Assembly (NCBI RefSeq): GCF_017315725.1
Contig: NZ_JAFLRG010000001.1
Span: 1,674,001-1,738,000 of the forward strand
Source: Trinickia acidisoli
GTDB taxonomy: Bacteria; Pseudomonadota; Gammaproteobacteria; Burkholderiales; Burkholderiaceae
Direction: 5' to 3'
DNA length: 64,000 nt
Shown here: in pieces, positions 1 through 8,167 of the stretch
Numbering within the stretch: position 1 is the first letter of the stretch
Layout of the letters: the number at the start of each line of letters is the position of its first letter
The notes under the pieces: generated by a model
Databases searched by the model: none
What the model was told of the DNA's origin: nothing
Seen by the model: the letters and a program-made list of their open reading frames with translations, nothing else
Made by a program: the position numbers and the translations under genes

Positions 1-1
1 G

Positions 2-163
2 CCGGCTTGGGAGCGCGACGTGCCGCTCATCTACATCGGCGGGACGTTGCTTTTCGTGCCGTTGCTGGGGTTGAACGGCGCCGTCGGGCAGTCTTTCCCG
101 GCTTCGGCGCGGCGCGGTGGGCGCAGGCGCCTCGAATGGCGCCTGGACTTGCTGATCGCTTAA
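2..163 (+). CDS. tilS: tRNA(Ile)-lysidine synthase, C-terminal fragment
   Basis: The window opens inside an open frame that ends with TAA at 161-163 and gives the last 53 residues of a protein. The segment starts PAWERDVPLIYIGGTLLFVP, which I recognise as the C-terminal part of TilS, the enzyme that places lysidine at the wobble base of the tRNA-Ile CAU anticodon in the cytoplasm. The gene order tilS then lysC is familiar from Burkholderia-group chromosomes, which supports the call. Most of the gene, including the PP-loop ATPase domain, lies upstream of the window and cannot be checked. Confidence 0.8.
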   Translation, partial: PAWERDVPLIYIGGTLLFVPLLGLNGAVGQSFPASARRGGRRRLEWRLDLLIA

Positions 164-533
164 AAGGGCGCGCGGGCGGCTTGGCTCGGAGAAGAACGTT
201 CGACCGATGGTGTCGCGCCCGATCGACACCGCGGGCGTCCCTCCGCTTGTTTTTTCGCCCTCGATCAAGTACGCTCGATGGCTCGCCCGATCCGCTTTCG
301 CAGCCGTTTGCGCGCATTTTGCGCATTCGCGGCCTATTTCTGCGCTACCCGCGCGAGCGATAGGCCTCGCAGCAGGCGCTTCGCATCCGGGCAATCCGCG
401 CACGCTGCATGCACGCATTCGCAGCCATCCTTCGTCGTCGTCGAAGCGCTCACGAGGCCGCGAGACAGAACGGCAGCCTCGCGGTTCTGCTCTTGACGCA
501 TCGGCGCGGTTTCTCCTCCAGTTCAGAACGACA
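164..533. other. intergenic region tilS-lysC
   Basis: About 370 bases with no gene I can support. An open frame in phase with lysC runs back to 207, but its translation is low-complexity and unlike aspartokinase, so I treat it as untranslated leader. I see no lysine riboswitch fold by eye. The lysC promoter probably lies here, but I cannot place it. Confidence 0.5.
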
Positions 534-1784
534 ATGGCACTCATCGTACATAAATACGGCGGCACTTCGATGGGCTCGGTTGAGCGCATCAAGAACGTTG
601 CCAAGCGCATCGCGAAATGGCGTCAGGCCGGGCACAAGATGGTCGTCGTGCCCTCGGCGATGTCGGGCGAAACCAACCGCTTGCTCGGCCTCGCGAAAGA
701 GCTCTCGAGCCAACCCAGCGCGCGCGAGCTCGACGTCATTGCGGCGACGGGCGAACAGGTCAGCGTGGGTCTCTTGTCGATCGCGCTGCAAGATATCGGC
801 GTGCAATCCGTGAGCTACGCCGGCTGGCAAGTGCCGATCAAGACCGACAGCGCGTTCACCAAGGCGCGCATCAGCGAAATCGACGGCGAGCGCGTCCTGC
901 GCGATCTCGATGCCGGAAAAGTGGTCGTCATCACGGGCTTTCAGGGCGTCGATCCCGAAGGCCACATCACGACGCTCGGACGCGGCGGCTCCGATACGTC
1001 GGCCGTGGCGGTCGCGGCGGCGCTCGAAGCGGACGAATGCCTGATCTTCACCGACGTCGACGGCGTGTACACGACCGACCCGCGCGTGGTGGAAGAAGCG
1101 CGCCGGCTCGATCGCGTCACCTTCGAGGAAATGCTGGAAATGGCGAGCCTTGGCTCGAAGGTGTTGCAGATTCGCTCGGTGGAATTCGCGGGCAAGTATC
1201 GCGTGAAGACGCGCGTGCTGTCGAGTCTGACCGATCCGATGATTTCGCTCGAGGAGGAAATGAAATCGGGCACGCTGATCACTTTTGAAGAAGACGAGAC
1301 CATGGAAAAAGCAGTCATCTCCGGCATCGCGTTCCAACGCGACGAAGCCCGCATCGCGGTGCGCGGCGTGCCCGACAAGCCGGGCATCGCTTATCAGATC
1401 CTCGGCCCGGTTGCCGACGCGAACATCGACGTCGACATGATCATTCAAAACCAGAGCGTGCATGGCAAGACCGATTTCACGTTCACGGTGGGCCGCGGCG
1501 ATTATCAGCGCGCGATGGACATTCTCGTCAATCACGTGAAGGGTCACGTCAACGCCGAGGAGGTCGTCGGCGATCCGCGCGTGTCGAAGGTGTCCGTCGT
1601 GGGCGTGGGCATGCGTTCGCACGTCGGCATCGCGAGCAAGATGTTCCGCACGCTGTCGGAAGAGGGCATCAACATCCAGATGATCTCGACGTCCGAAATC
1701 AAGATATCGGTGCTGATCGACGAGAAGTACATGGAGCTCGCCGTGCGTGCGCTGCACAAGGCGTTCGAGCTCGACCAAGCATGA
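534..1784 (+). CDS. lysC: aspartate kinase
   Basis: Catalyses phosphorylation of L-aspartate, the first step toward lysine, threonine, methionine and diaminopimelate, in the cytoplasm. The protein has 416 residues, normal for a monofunctional aspartokinase. It begins MALIVHKYGGTSMGS with the family KYGGTS motif at residues 6-11. It also has the GRGGSDTSAVA segment of the amino-acid kinase fold and two C-terminal ACT regions (around residues 270-410) expected to give feedback control. The ATG at 534 was chosen because homology begins there; the longer upstream frame is not aspartokinase-like. This is backbone, not island, and lies between tilS and tRNA-Ser. Confidence 0.97.
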   Translation: MALIVHKYGGTSMGSVERIKNVAKRIAKWRQAGHKMVVVPSAMSGETNRLLGLAKELSSQPSARELDVIAATGEQVSVGLLSIALQDIGVQSVSYAGWQVPIKTDSAFTKARISEIDGERVLRDLDAGKVVVITGFQGVDPEGHITTLGRGGSDTSAVAVAAALEADECLIFTDVDGVYTTDPRVVEEARRLDRVTFEEMLEMASLGSKVLQIRSVEFAGKYRVKTRVLSSLTDPMISLEEEMKSGTLITFEEDETMEKAVISGIAFQRDEARIAVRGVPDKPGIAYQILGPVADANIDVDMIIQNQSVHGKTDFTFTVGRGDYQRAMDILVNHVKGHVNAEEVVGDPRVSKVSVVGVGMRSHVGIASKMFRTLSEEGINIQMISTSEIKISVLIDEKYMELAVRALHKAFELDQA

Positions 1785-1984
1785 TCGAGCATCGGGCGAG
1801 CGCCGGCCTCCGATAGGGCGTGAACGGGTTCGACGACGTAGTGACGTAGTGAGGTAGCGGGGCAGTCCGGCGAGTTGGCGATGCGGTAAAAAAATGCGTC
1901 GCACGATAGTATTTTCCAATCCTGAGATGAGTCTGAACCTGTAGGTGGTGTGGGGTTCAGGGGTCGCTGTGTCTCTATCGGAAA

Positions 1985-2027
1985 GCGGGAGTTGTCCACG
2001 GCCGGCACGGCGGTGGGCAACTCCCGC
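1985..2027 (-). terminator. stem-loop downstream of the IS transposase
   Basis: GCGGGAGTTG at 1985-1994 pairs with CAACTCCCGC at 2018-2027 around a GC-rich loop. It lies just beyond the 3' end of the transposase gene. It has no clean T-run, so it may be an IS-end structure or a block to transcription rather than a classic terminator. Confidence 0.4.
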
Positions 2028-2059
2028 CCCCGGATTATGCCGTAGCCACCGGCAGCGGC

Positions 2060-3298
2060 TCAGGCTCGTTTGCGACGAAACGAGGCGAACAGGTTGCGGC
2101 GCATGTCCTGAAGCTGCTGGGCGGCCTGGGAGTCGGTCATGGCCATGGCAGTGTCGCTAAGGGTCTGGGCGGTGACGCCGGGCTTGAGGTACTGCTCGAA
2201 ATCCGGGATCGAGCGCAGCCGGTCCCACGGCGTCATGATCCGCTCGCTCGGGTAGCTCTTGCGGATGCGCCCACGTGCATCCACCGTGTCCACGGCGAAG
2301 TAACAGGGCCGGTGGAAGTTCAGGTACGGATTGAGCGCCTGTTCGTGGAAGCGGTTGATCGCCGCGGCATGCCTCTGCGGGATGTGCCCATAGCCGATGA
2401 GCTTGCGAACGACCGCGCCGTTCTTGCACTCGGCCAGTGCGTTGTCGTTGGTCTGGCGCGGGCGTGAGCGGGTGAACTCGATGCGCAACTTCTCGAGCAG
2501 GCCAGCCACGTCGCGGTTGATGTACTCGCTACCACCGTCAGAGTGAAAGCCGCGCACCACGAACGGAAAACTCTGGAGCATCAGCGCGATGACCGGCAGC
2601 AGGTACGCCTCGCTGATGCGCTCGACAGCGGCCACGACCTCCCATTGCGTGACGATGTCCACCGCGTTGACGTGATAGACGCCCTTGACGCCGTCCTGAT
2701 CGCCTTGATGGACCGTATCGATACGGATATAACCGGGCAGGCCTTCAGGCGCCGGCGCCTTCCTCACGGCGATCTGCACCGGGCTGGGCCGCGTCTTCGT
2801 CCATGTGAGGCGCCGCTGGCGGTACGCCTGGCCCGCGCGCAAGTTGTATAGGTGCGACACGGAAATGTGCGACAAGCGTTCGTAGCGCGCATCGCCATAC
2901 ACCTGGCAGGCCCGCCGCGCCAGCGCCCGCGTGGCCGCCCCCGAGAGCGTGTCGTGCAGGCTGTCCAGTTCGACCAGCAAGGCGACATCCTCGTCCGTGT
3001 AGCGACGTGGGAATTGGGTGCGCGTGCCGCGTTCACGCTGCTCGAGCGTGCCGCTCTCGCGGTACTGCGCAATGAGTCGAATGACGTGGGCACGTGAGTA
3101 GCCCGAGACCCGCTGCACATAGGCGAACAGCAGCCCGCGCTCACCGCGAGACCGCCGAAAATAGCCGAACCAACGCAGCGTGCGCTCAACGAACCGTCGT
3201 CGCTCAGCCTCGTCCTGAACGACGTGCAGCTCAACGTCGCAGACCCCCGCCAGGAACTCCCGGACTTGCCCGATCGTCTCCAGCCTTGTCGTATTCAT
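2060..3298 (-). CDS. IS transposase, DDE integrase-core (rve) type
   Basis: A protein of 412 residues with an N-terminal helix-turn-helix-like half and a C-terminal retroviral-integrase-type catalytic core. The visible acidic triad sites are RIDTVHQGD, FHSDGGSEYINR and NALAECKNGAVVRK. The layout fits IS481- or ISNCY-like transposases, and I cannot name the IS. An upstream frame continues to 3394 but there only translates two DNA repeats, so I prefer the ATG at 3298, giving MNTTRLETIGQ. The gene looks intact, with no frameshift. It would move its own element by cut-and-paste or copy-paste chemistry. Confidence 0.85.
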   Translation of the reverse strand: MNTTRLETIGQVREFLAGVCDVELHVVQDEAERRRFVERTLRWFGYFRRSRGERGLLFAYVQRVSGYSRAHVIRLIAQYRESGTLEQRERGTRTQFPRRYTDEDVALLVELDSLHDTLSGAATRALARRACQVYGDARYERLSHISVSHLYNLRAGQAYRQRRLTWTKTRPSPVQIAVRKAPAPEGLPGYIRIDTVHQGDQDGVKGVYHVNAVDIVTQWEVVAAVERISEAYLLPVIALMLQSFPFVVRGFHSDGGSEYINRDVAGLLEKLRIEFTRSRPRQTNDNALAECKNGAVVRKLIGYGHIPQRHAAAINRFHEQALNPYLNFHRPCYFAVDTVDARGRIRKSYPSERIMTPWDRLRSIPDFEQYLKPGVTAQTLSDTAMAMTDSQAAQQLQDMRRNLFASFRRKRA

Positions 3299-3338
3299 GT
3301 CGATCACCATCGCGCAATGATCGACCCCTAAAACTCCC

Positions 3339-3398
3339 CGCTCAGACTCCTTTGCCGTTGGAATCACGCCGCCCCGCCCAGACTCCTTTGCCATTGGA
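3339..3398. repeat. two 24-bp direct repeats beside the IS right end
   Basis: Repeat units at 3339-3362 and 3375-3398 match at 22 of 24 positions and share CAGACTCCTTTGCC. The period is 36 bp. They lie between the transposase start and the tRNA promoter. They may be transposase binding sites at the IS right end or older chromosomal repeats. Confidence 0.6.
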
Positions 3399-3410
3399 CA
3401 AGGCTACGAT

Positions 3411-3439
3411 TTGACCTACGTAACCATTCCCGTTATTAT
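3411..3439 (+). promoter_or_regulatory. sigma70-type promoter of tRNA-Ser
   Basis: TTGACC at 3411-3416 and TATTAT at 3434-3439 are separated by exactly 17 bases, close to the sigma70 consensus. Transcription would begin near 3446, giving a leader of about 35 bases with a small hairpin (GTTGCG...CGCAAC) before the mature tRNA at 3482. The promoter lies only tens of bases from the IS right end, so the insertion appears to have spared it. Confidence 0.65.
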
Positions 3440-3481
3440 CTTTGTCTCGTTGCGCTGCCTCCCGGCGCAACGTCGAGTTTG

Positions 3482-3575
3482 GGAGACGTGGCCGAGAGGT
3501 CGAAGGCACTCCCCTGCTAAGGGAGCATCTGGGCCAAAACCTGGATCGAGGGTTCGAATCCCTCCGTCTCCGCCA
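3482..3575 (+). tRNA. tRNA-Ser(GCU)
   Basis: A 94-base tRNA with encoded CCA. The acceptor stem GGAGACG pairs with CGTCTCC. The anticodon arm is CTCCC-CTGCTAA-GGGAG, with anticodon GCU reading AGC and AGU. A long variable arm follows, as in class II serine tRNAs, and the T-arm contains GGTTCGAATCC. Its 3' end is the attachment site of the island and remains intact at this junction, so the gene should still be functional. Confidence 0.97.
3561..3575 (+). other. attL core (tRNA-Ser 3' end)
   Basis: The last 15 bases of tRNA-Ser, CCTCCGTCTCCGCCA, recur exactly at 63735-63749. Flanking bases differ on both sides. This is the classic signature of tyrosine-integrase recombination at a tRNA 3' end. 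Confidence 0.85.
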
Positions 3576-3586
3576 TAAGCGGTGAC

Positions 3587-3622
3587 AAAGCCCCGTAAGT
3601 TCAAGGACTTACGGGGCTTTTT
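3587..3622 (+). terminator. rho-independent terminator after tRNA-Ser
   Basis: A 14-bp perfect stem (AAAGCCCCGTAAGT / ACTTACGGGGCTTT) with a six-base loop, followed by further T. It starts 12 bases past the tRNA end. It lies island-side of the att core, so it came with the island and replaces the original tRNA terminator. Confidence 0.9.
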
Positions 3623-3630
3623 CTATTTCA

Positions 3631-3652
3631 GCCCATCAGCGGGCCCATCAGC
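3631..3652 (+). promoter_or_regulatory. candidate integrase arm-type sites, left end
   Basis: GCCCATCAGC occurs at 3631-3640 and 3643-3652, a 12-bp period, and a looser copy (GCCCATCGCC) at 3681-3690. The same octamer GCCCATCA is repeated with a 12-bp period near the right end of the island. Paired arm sites of this kind fit binding by the N-terminal domain of a tyrosine integrase. Confidence 0.55.
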
Positions 3653-3813
3653 GAGCACCGGCTTGCCCGCTTTCGGTTTGGCCCATCGCCACAGCGATGA
3701 AGGGCGGCAGTGTGAAGGCGCTGCGGTGGTCGACTCGACTCAGGTGAGAGCATCGGAAGCTTCTTGCTCCCTTATACTCGCAGAACCTACGAGAACAATC
3801 CAACGAGGTCCAA

Positions 3814-4947
3814 GTGCTAGTTCGCGTCAAGCTTCCGCCCGATCCGTTGCTTGAGTTTTGGCACTTCTGCGATGCCATCTCGGCGGCGTTATGCCCATTG
3901 GTCAAGCGAGATCTTGTGGGTATTGAATGCGTCGTCGGAAAGCAGATCACCCGCCAGATTTCGGTAGCGCCGACGATGAATCAACATGAGCGCTGGCCGG
4001 TTCATATGGGCCTCCAGCGAACTTTGTTATCGGAGGACGGCTTCACTCTCGATGAAATGCTGCGAGAGTCGCCGGAAACACCTGATGCCGGCGCCGAGCT
4101 TCAGCTGGTTGTCGTGCCGCGCCGCGAGGTAGTCGAGTTGCCGTCTGTTCTTGACCTGGACGATGAAGACCTGCGAGTTCTCGAGGCGCTCTTGCCGCAT
4201 CTCCCGGCGCTCCGCCATCCGCTCTCACCTCTCGATGAAGAAGCGTTCCTGTCTGCGTATCGGGGCACCCCGGGGCGACCGGCGTGGACGCCGGTGTTGG
4301 TGACAGCGGCTGACATAAAGCGACGTGAGTTGGAGCAGGACGGTGTTCGTGATCAACATCGGCGAGCGCTGCAAGCGGAGTTTGCCGTGGGCCGATTGAC
4401 GGCGGTGAACGGGCGCAACGCGCCGGTTCCCGTGCTGACGACTGGCAGCTTCATCCCGCGCATGCAGGCGCTCGCCTATCTGGATCGCTGTGGCCTTGCT
4501 TACGCGGACGATGCCGCAGATGCAAAAGCTCACGGAAATAAGCAATCGAAACAGCCGAAGCGGGGTGTCGCTTCGGCTGCTATGCCGCAGCCCGAGCAAT
4601 TGACGCAGACTTCACGTGTGGTTATTTCGCTGTCGGCGAGCCCAAGTGCCGACCTGGTAGACGAAGGGGCAGCGTCAGACATCGGGCAGCCCGTAAGCGG
4701 CGCACTCCGGCACCCGTTGGAAGTCGCATCCCTGCCGCAGGGGAAGGTCGCTCGCCTCAAGCGAGTCTGCGAGCTAACTGGCTTGGGCAGAAGCTCAATA
4801 TACAACCGGATGGACGCCGGGTCGAAGCACTTCGATCCGACCTTTCCACGATCCTTTTCGCTCGGCTCCGATGGTGGCGCAGTCGGATGGAATGAAGAAG
4901 AGATCAACGCATGGGTGGCGGCGCGTCGCGCTGCTCGTCCAGAGTGA
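3814..4947 (+). CDS. AlpA-like DNA-binding regulator with long N-terminal region
   Basis: A protein of 377 residues starting at GTG 3814, with GAGGT a few bases upstream. Residues about 310-377 resemble the AlpA phage/island regulator family: VARLKRVCELTGLGRSSIYN is the helix-turn-helix, followed by FPRSFSLGSDGGAVGW and an acidic helix EEEINAWVAARR. AlpA-type proteins usually activate excision or integrase genes of cryptic elements. The 300-residue N-terminal part is not recognisable to me, and typical AlpA proteins are only 60-100 residues, so this is a fusion or a much enlarged form. It is the first gene of the island next to attL and is followed by DUF3987. Confidence 0.7.
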   Translation: MLVRVKLPPDPLLEFWHFCDAISAALCPLVKRDLVGIECVVGKQITRQISVAPTMNQHERWPVHMGLQRTLLSEDGFTLDEMLRESPETPDAGAELQLVVVPRREVVELPSVLDLDDEDLRVLEALLPHLPALRHPLSPLDEEAFLSAYRGTPGRPAWTPVLVTAADIKRRELEQDGVRDQHRRALQAEFAVGRLTAVNGRNAPVPVLTTGSFIPRMQALAYLDRCGLAYADDAADAKAHGNKQSKQPKRGVASAAMPQPEQLTQTSRVVISLSASPSADLVDEGAASDIGQPVSGALRHPLEVASLPQGKVARLKRVCELTGLGRSSIYNRMDAGSKHFDPTFPRSFSLGSDGGAVGWNEEEINAWVAARRAARPE

Positions 4948-5213
4948 GATCTGCTGCATCGTTGGGAAGCGGCACCGGTACTGCCGCGGCGTGATGAGCT
5001 CGCCACGGTCCGGTAGCTCACAGCAGCTTTGCTTCAGCAGTCTCTTTCATTAGTTGTCACAGTTACCGATTTACAGATGGCCAAGCTCGCACTTTGTTTC
5101 CCTACTGTACCTTCCTCGCCGCCGGTTGCGTGTCTCGTAGCTCGTCGCAAGGGCCTTCTTGAAGAGCGGACTCCGCATACAGCACCAGAGTCGCATAGGC
5201 GGGAGGCACGGTG

Positions 5214-6881
5214 ATGCAAGACGAAAGCGAATTGACATCACTCGAGGACCCGCCGCCGGAACGACACGTGAGCCTGTCGGCAATCCAGGACTGGGGCCGA
5301 AAACCGCCTTTTCCGGAATACGAACCCCTCGGCGACTTCCCATGGCGGGCGTTGCCTGAGACGATTCGTGGTGCAGTGCTGGAGATCTGCGAGAACGACA
5401 AGCTCGCATTACCCCTCGCAGTTCAGGCGACGTTCGCGGCTGTCTCGATTGCCTGCCAGGACCAGATCCTCGTAGACCGGGGTTTCGGTGAGCCGACGGT
5501 CTGTTCGCTCTTCATGTTGGCGGTGGCCGATTCCGGTGCCCGGAAAACCCGCGCGGACCGCGCCGTTACGCCGGCCATTGAGGCGCACGATCAGGGCCAG
5601 GCGACCGCGTATGAACAGGCAAAAGCGGCGTACGAAAACGAGCAGAAAGTGCGGAGGATGAAGGAGGGCGCACTTGAGCGGACCTATGCCAGCCTGACGC
5701 GCAAGGTTTATACCGCTGGTGAAGAAAAAGCTGTGGATGCCGCCGAATCGCTGGAAAAGGTTGAACGCTTGCTGAACGAATTACGTAGTCAGCCATTAAC
5801 CTGGCCCAAGCCACGCCTCAGGCGGTCTTTGTATTCGAGCATTTCGATGCGTGAACTGGAGCGCAGCCTGTGTGAGAACTGGCCGTCGGCCGGACTGGTT
5901 TCGAGCGAAGCGGCCGACATTCTCAACGCGCGTGGGGAGTCAGATATGGCTCGACTGGATCGGCTCTGGGACGGTCTGGGCATCGACGTTGTTGGGCGCA
6001 CGGCGCGAGAGAGTTTCTCGGTGAGCGATCCACGGCTCACCATCTCGCTCATGATCCAGCCTACTGTTTTTGACCGATTTATTGAACGCAAGGGTGAGCA
6101 GGCTAAGGGGATCGGCTTTATTCCCCGAACCCTGATCGCGCGACCCGAGACCCCCTACGGTCAACGTCAGGCAGACAGCGCTGCATCACGGTCGACGGTA
6201 TGGACTGACAGGTTCAATAGGCGGGTTCTGGATCTGCTTGATCGTGGTTATGCGGACATTGGGCTGCGCGCTGAAAGCCGAAAGGTTCTGTATTTCTCGC
6301 CAACAGCGCAACAGTTGTGGGAAGCCGATCACAACGGTAAGGAAGCTCAAACAGTAGATGGCGGACGATATGTTCACGAGCGTGAATTCGTCAACCGGTA
6401 TTCGGAACACGTCGCCAGGCTGGCGGCGCTCTTCCATTTCTTCGAGACTTATCAGCTTGCCGATGACGACCGCTCAGATCGGCTCGAGATTCCGGAGCCG
6501 ACGGTAAAAGCGGCCATCGAAATATGTGAGTGGTACCTGAACGAATTCGGTCGCATATTCAATCCCGATATGGCGATCGAAGAAGCCGCGCAATATGCGC
6601 TGAAAAAACTGAAAGAGCGTCTAGCTTCAAAAAACGGAGGTCAGGTGCCCGAAGTTGCGACGTTGGGTAACCAGAATATCGAAATGCCAGAAAACGAACT
6701 GCGACTCTTCTGCTCCCGCTACGGCCTCAAAACCGATTCGGCGAAGTTCAAGATGGCGTTGGATTGGCTCGAGGAACGTCGTCTCGTTTTGCGCTATCCC
6801 AAACACAACGCGGCGACGCGCAGATCGACTGACATAATACAGCTGGTTATCAAGATGCGTCACTGGCGAGATACGAGATAG
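5214..6881 (+). CDS. DUF3987 (YfjI-like) island protein
   Basis: A protein of 555 residues. The ATG at 5214 has GGAGG about eight bases upstream; a GTG immediately before is the alternative. The N-terminal part (LPLAVQATFAAVSIACQDQILVDRG, then VADSGARKTRADR around residue 103) matches my memory of DUF3987/YfjI proteins. These are predicted ATPases common in P4-like islands and cryptic prophages, probably linked to replication. The P-loop-like segment is degenerate (SGARKT instead of SGxGKS/T). A coiled-coil-like stretch lies near residues 120-200. It follows the AlpA-like gene by about 270 bases on the same strand. Confidence 0.7.
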   Translation: MQDESELTSLEDPPPERHVSLSAIQDWGRKPPFPEYEPLGDFPWRALPETIRGAVLEICENDKLALPLAVQATFAAVSIACQDQILVDRGFGEPTVCSLFMLAVADSGARKTRADRAVTPAIEAHDQGQATAYEQAKAAYENEQKVRRMKEGALERTYASLTRKVYTAGEEKAVDAAESLEKVERLLNELRSQPLTWPKPRLRRSLYSSISMRELERSLCENWPSAGLVSSEAADILNARGESDMARLDRLWDGLGIDVVGRTARESFSVSDPRLTISLMIQPTVFDRFIERKGEQAKGIGFIPRTLIARPETPYGQRQADSAASRSTVWTDRFNRRVLDLLDRGYADIGLRAESRKVLYFSPTAQQLWEADHNGKEAQTVDGGRYVHEREFVNRYSEHVARLAALFHFFETYQLADDDRSDRLEIPEPTVKAAIEICEWYLNEFGRIFNPDMAIEEAAQYALKKLKERLASKNGGQVPEVATLGNQNIEMPENELRLFCSRYGLKTDSAKFKMALDWLEERRLVLRYPKHNAATRRSTDIIQLVIKMRHWRDTR

Positions 6882-8167
6882 ATCCAATGGGGTTGTCAGC
6901 ACGGTCGCTTGCAACCCACTATCGCGAAAGCTTCGCAAGCATTTGACGGCCGTTAGCATATCCCCGCGCCCGACCGCCTCCTGTGGTGGGCCGCCCAACA
7001 CCCAGCACCTGTATTTGAGCAAGCTGCTGGCTGTCTCCCTCGATTCCTTTCCTCCCACTTTCTGTTCTTTCATTGTCGCGTTCCCGATGACGGGCTGGAA
7101 CTCCTGTCCAACCAATAAAAAACACGGAGCGCGAGGCGTTAAAGAAATCGCTTTTTTTGCTCTTTTGAGGCGAAAAAAGCGGGTTTGAATGTGATGTGCG
7201 TGTTGCTAAATTCTGATGCTTGTCTGGTCGCTACTGGGGGAGCGCTATGCCGGTCACCTGCGGTTCACAGGGCTATGCAGCGAGCCTGCGAATAGAAGTG
7301 CGACTGAATTGTTGTTTCCATGCAACCAGCGAAATCAATGGTTTGGACGGGGCCGGATGCAGTTGGATACGGATGGAAACAGCGACTTCCAGGCGGCCAT
7401 TTGCAGCGCTTGACCTTGATTCGGACGCTGTTTAGCGTGTGAACCGAGGTTGGTTGCGACGAATCGATCACCACGTTTGGGCTAGAAAGCACGAATGAGC
7501 CCGCACAACTTGCGTCGATTCACACAACTTACGACCAGTGAAGGGTTACGCGCTGTATGGGCAGGCTGCGCGTTCGCTCACCGGAAAACTCGGCCTTGAT
7601 CGACGGTTGGTCTGGGGAAAATTAACCTGACTCCGGTCATAAGTATGTACAACGCCGGAGGGATTAAAACGCCCGCGTTTCACGGGCTATTGAATTGCGA
7701 TCATCTCGCGATAAAGGCGATATTCAGTTGGCCCACTTATGGGTTATATGTAATAGGTATTAGTAGGGTAGTAGAAGAGTAGTAAGGAGTATCTCTGGAG
7801 AGTAATAGGTGTAGCAATTGCTAGGGCTATCCAGGGCAATAACGGCTAGTTGTAAGTAAGCCTTGATCTATCAAAAAATTAATGGCCTAACTTTGATGTT
7901 GAAGAGGCGAGCGTAACTAATGGATCGATTGAATTTCAAAAGGAGATAAACAAACGGAACTGCATCTACGAAGTGTGGGTGTCTCATGTTCTTCAACGAT
8001 GTCTGACGGATGAGAGAGATGGATAACCCATCAAGGCTTATTGATCGAACTGGGAAGAACAGGGTGGTGCTGAGCATAGGCATGCTCATGCCACGATTTT
8101 ATTCATCATGTCCATGTCGTGAGTCGCAGGTTAGATGCGCTTATGGCGGACAAAGAGGTATTGCATC
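6882..8167. other. 1.3-kb gene-poor region, partly AT-rich
   Basis: No coding frame here is convincing. It contains an inverted repeat at 7149-7181 (CGCTTTTTTTGC / GCGAAAAAAGCG), a CTCCGG/CCGGAG inverted repeat near 7631-7660, and three GCGAT steps near 7697-7722. An unusual purine-rich tract of TAG/GTA repeats runs from 7751 to about 7812, and base composition from 7740 to 8000 is clearly more AT-rich than the surroundings. Since the next gene is a predicted replication initiator, this could hold a replication origin. That is inference only. Confidence 0.5.

Larger units (their letters stand above)
1951..3339 (-). mobile_element. insertion sequence with DDE transposase (boundaries approximate)
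   Basis: A single transposase gene on the minus strand lies between lysC and tRNA-Ser, where I would expect a short spacer. An imperfect inverted repeat with core AGGGGTCG occurs at 1959-1966 and, inverted, at 3322-3329. Partly matching flanks (GGGGTTC versus GGAGTTTT) suggest these are near the ends. I could not find a convincing target-site duplication, so the exact ends are uncertain by some tens of bases, especially on the right, where two 24-bp repeats follow. Confidence 0.65.

Noticed and set aside
207-533. N-terminal extension of the lysC frame
   Set aside because: Translation is Arg/Ser-rich and unlike any aspartokinase; family homology starts at ATG 534.
164-533. Lysine riboswitch upstream of lysC
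   Set aside because: No recognisable L-box pattern by eye, and this leader is GC-rich without the expected conserved junctions.
450-1919. Long minus-strand frame of 489 residues opposite lysC
   Set aside because: High-GC shadow of lysC; the product is His/Arg/Asp-rich with no family motif.
3339-3398. Two 24-bp repeats as a minimal CRISPR
   Set aside because: Only two copies with a 12-bp gap, and no cas gene; IS-end repeats explain them better.
7751-7860. TAG-rich tract as a CRISPR or tandem-repeat array
   Set aside because: No regular period or spacer structure; only loosely repeated short words.
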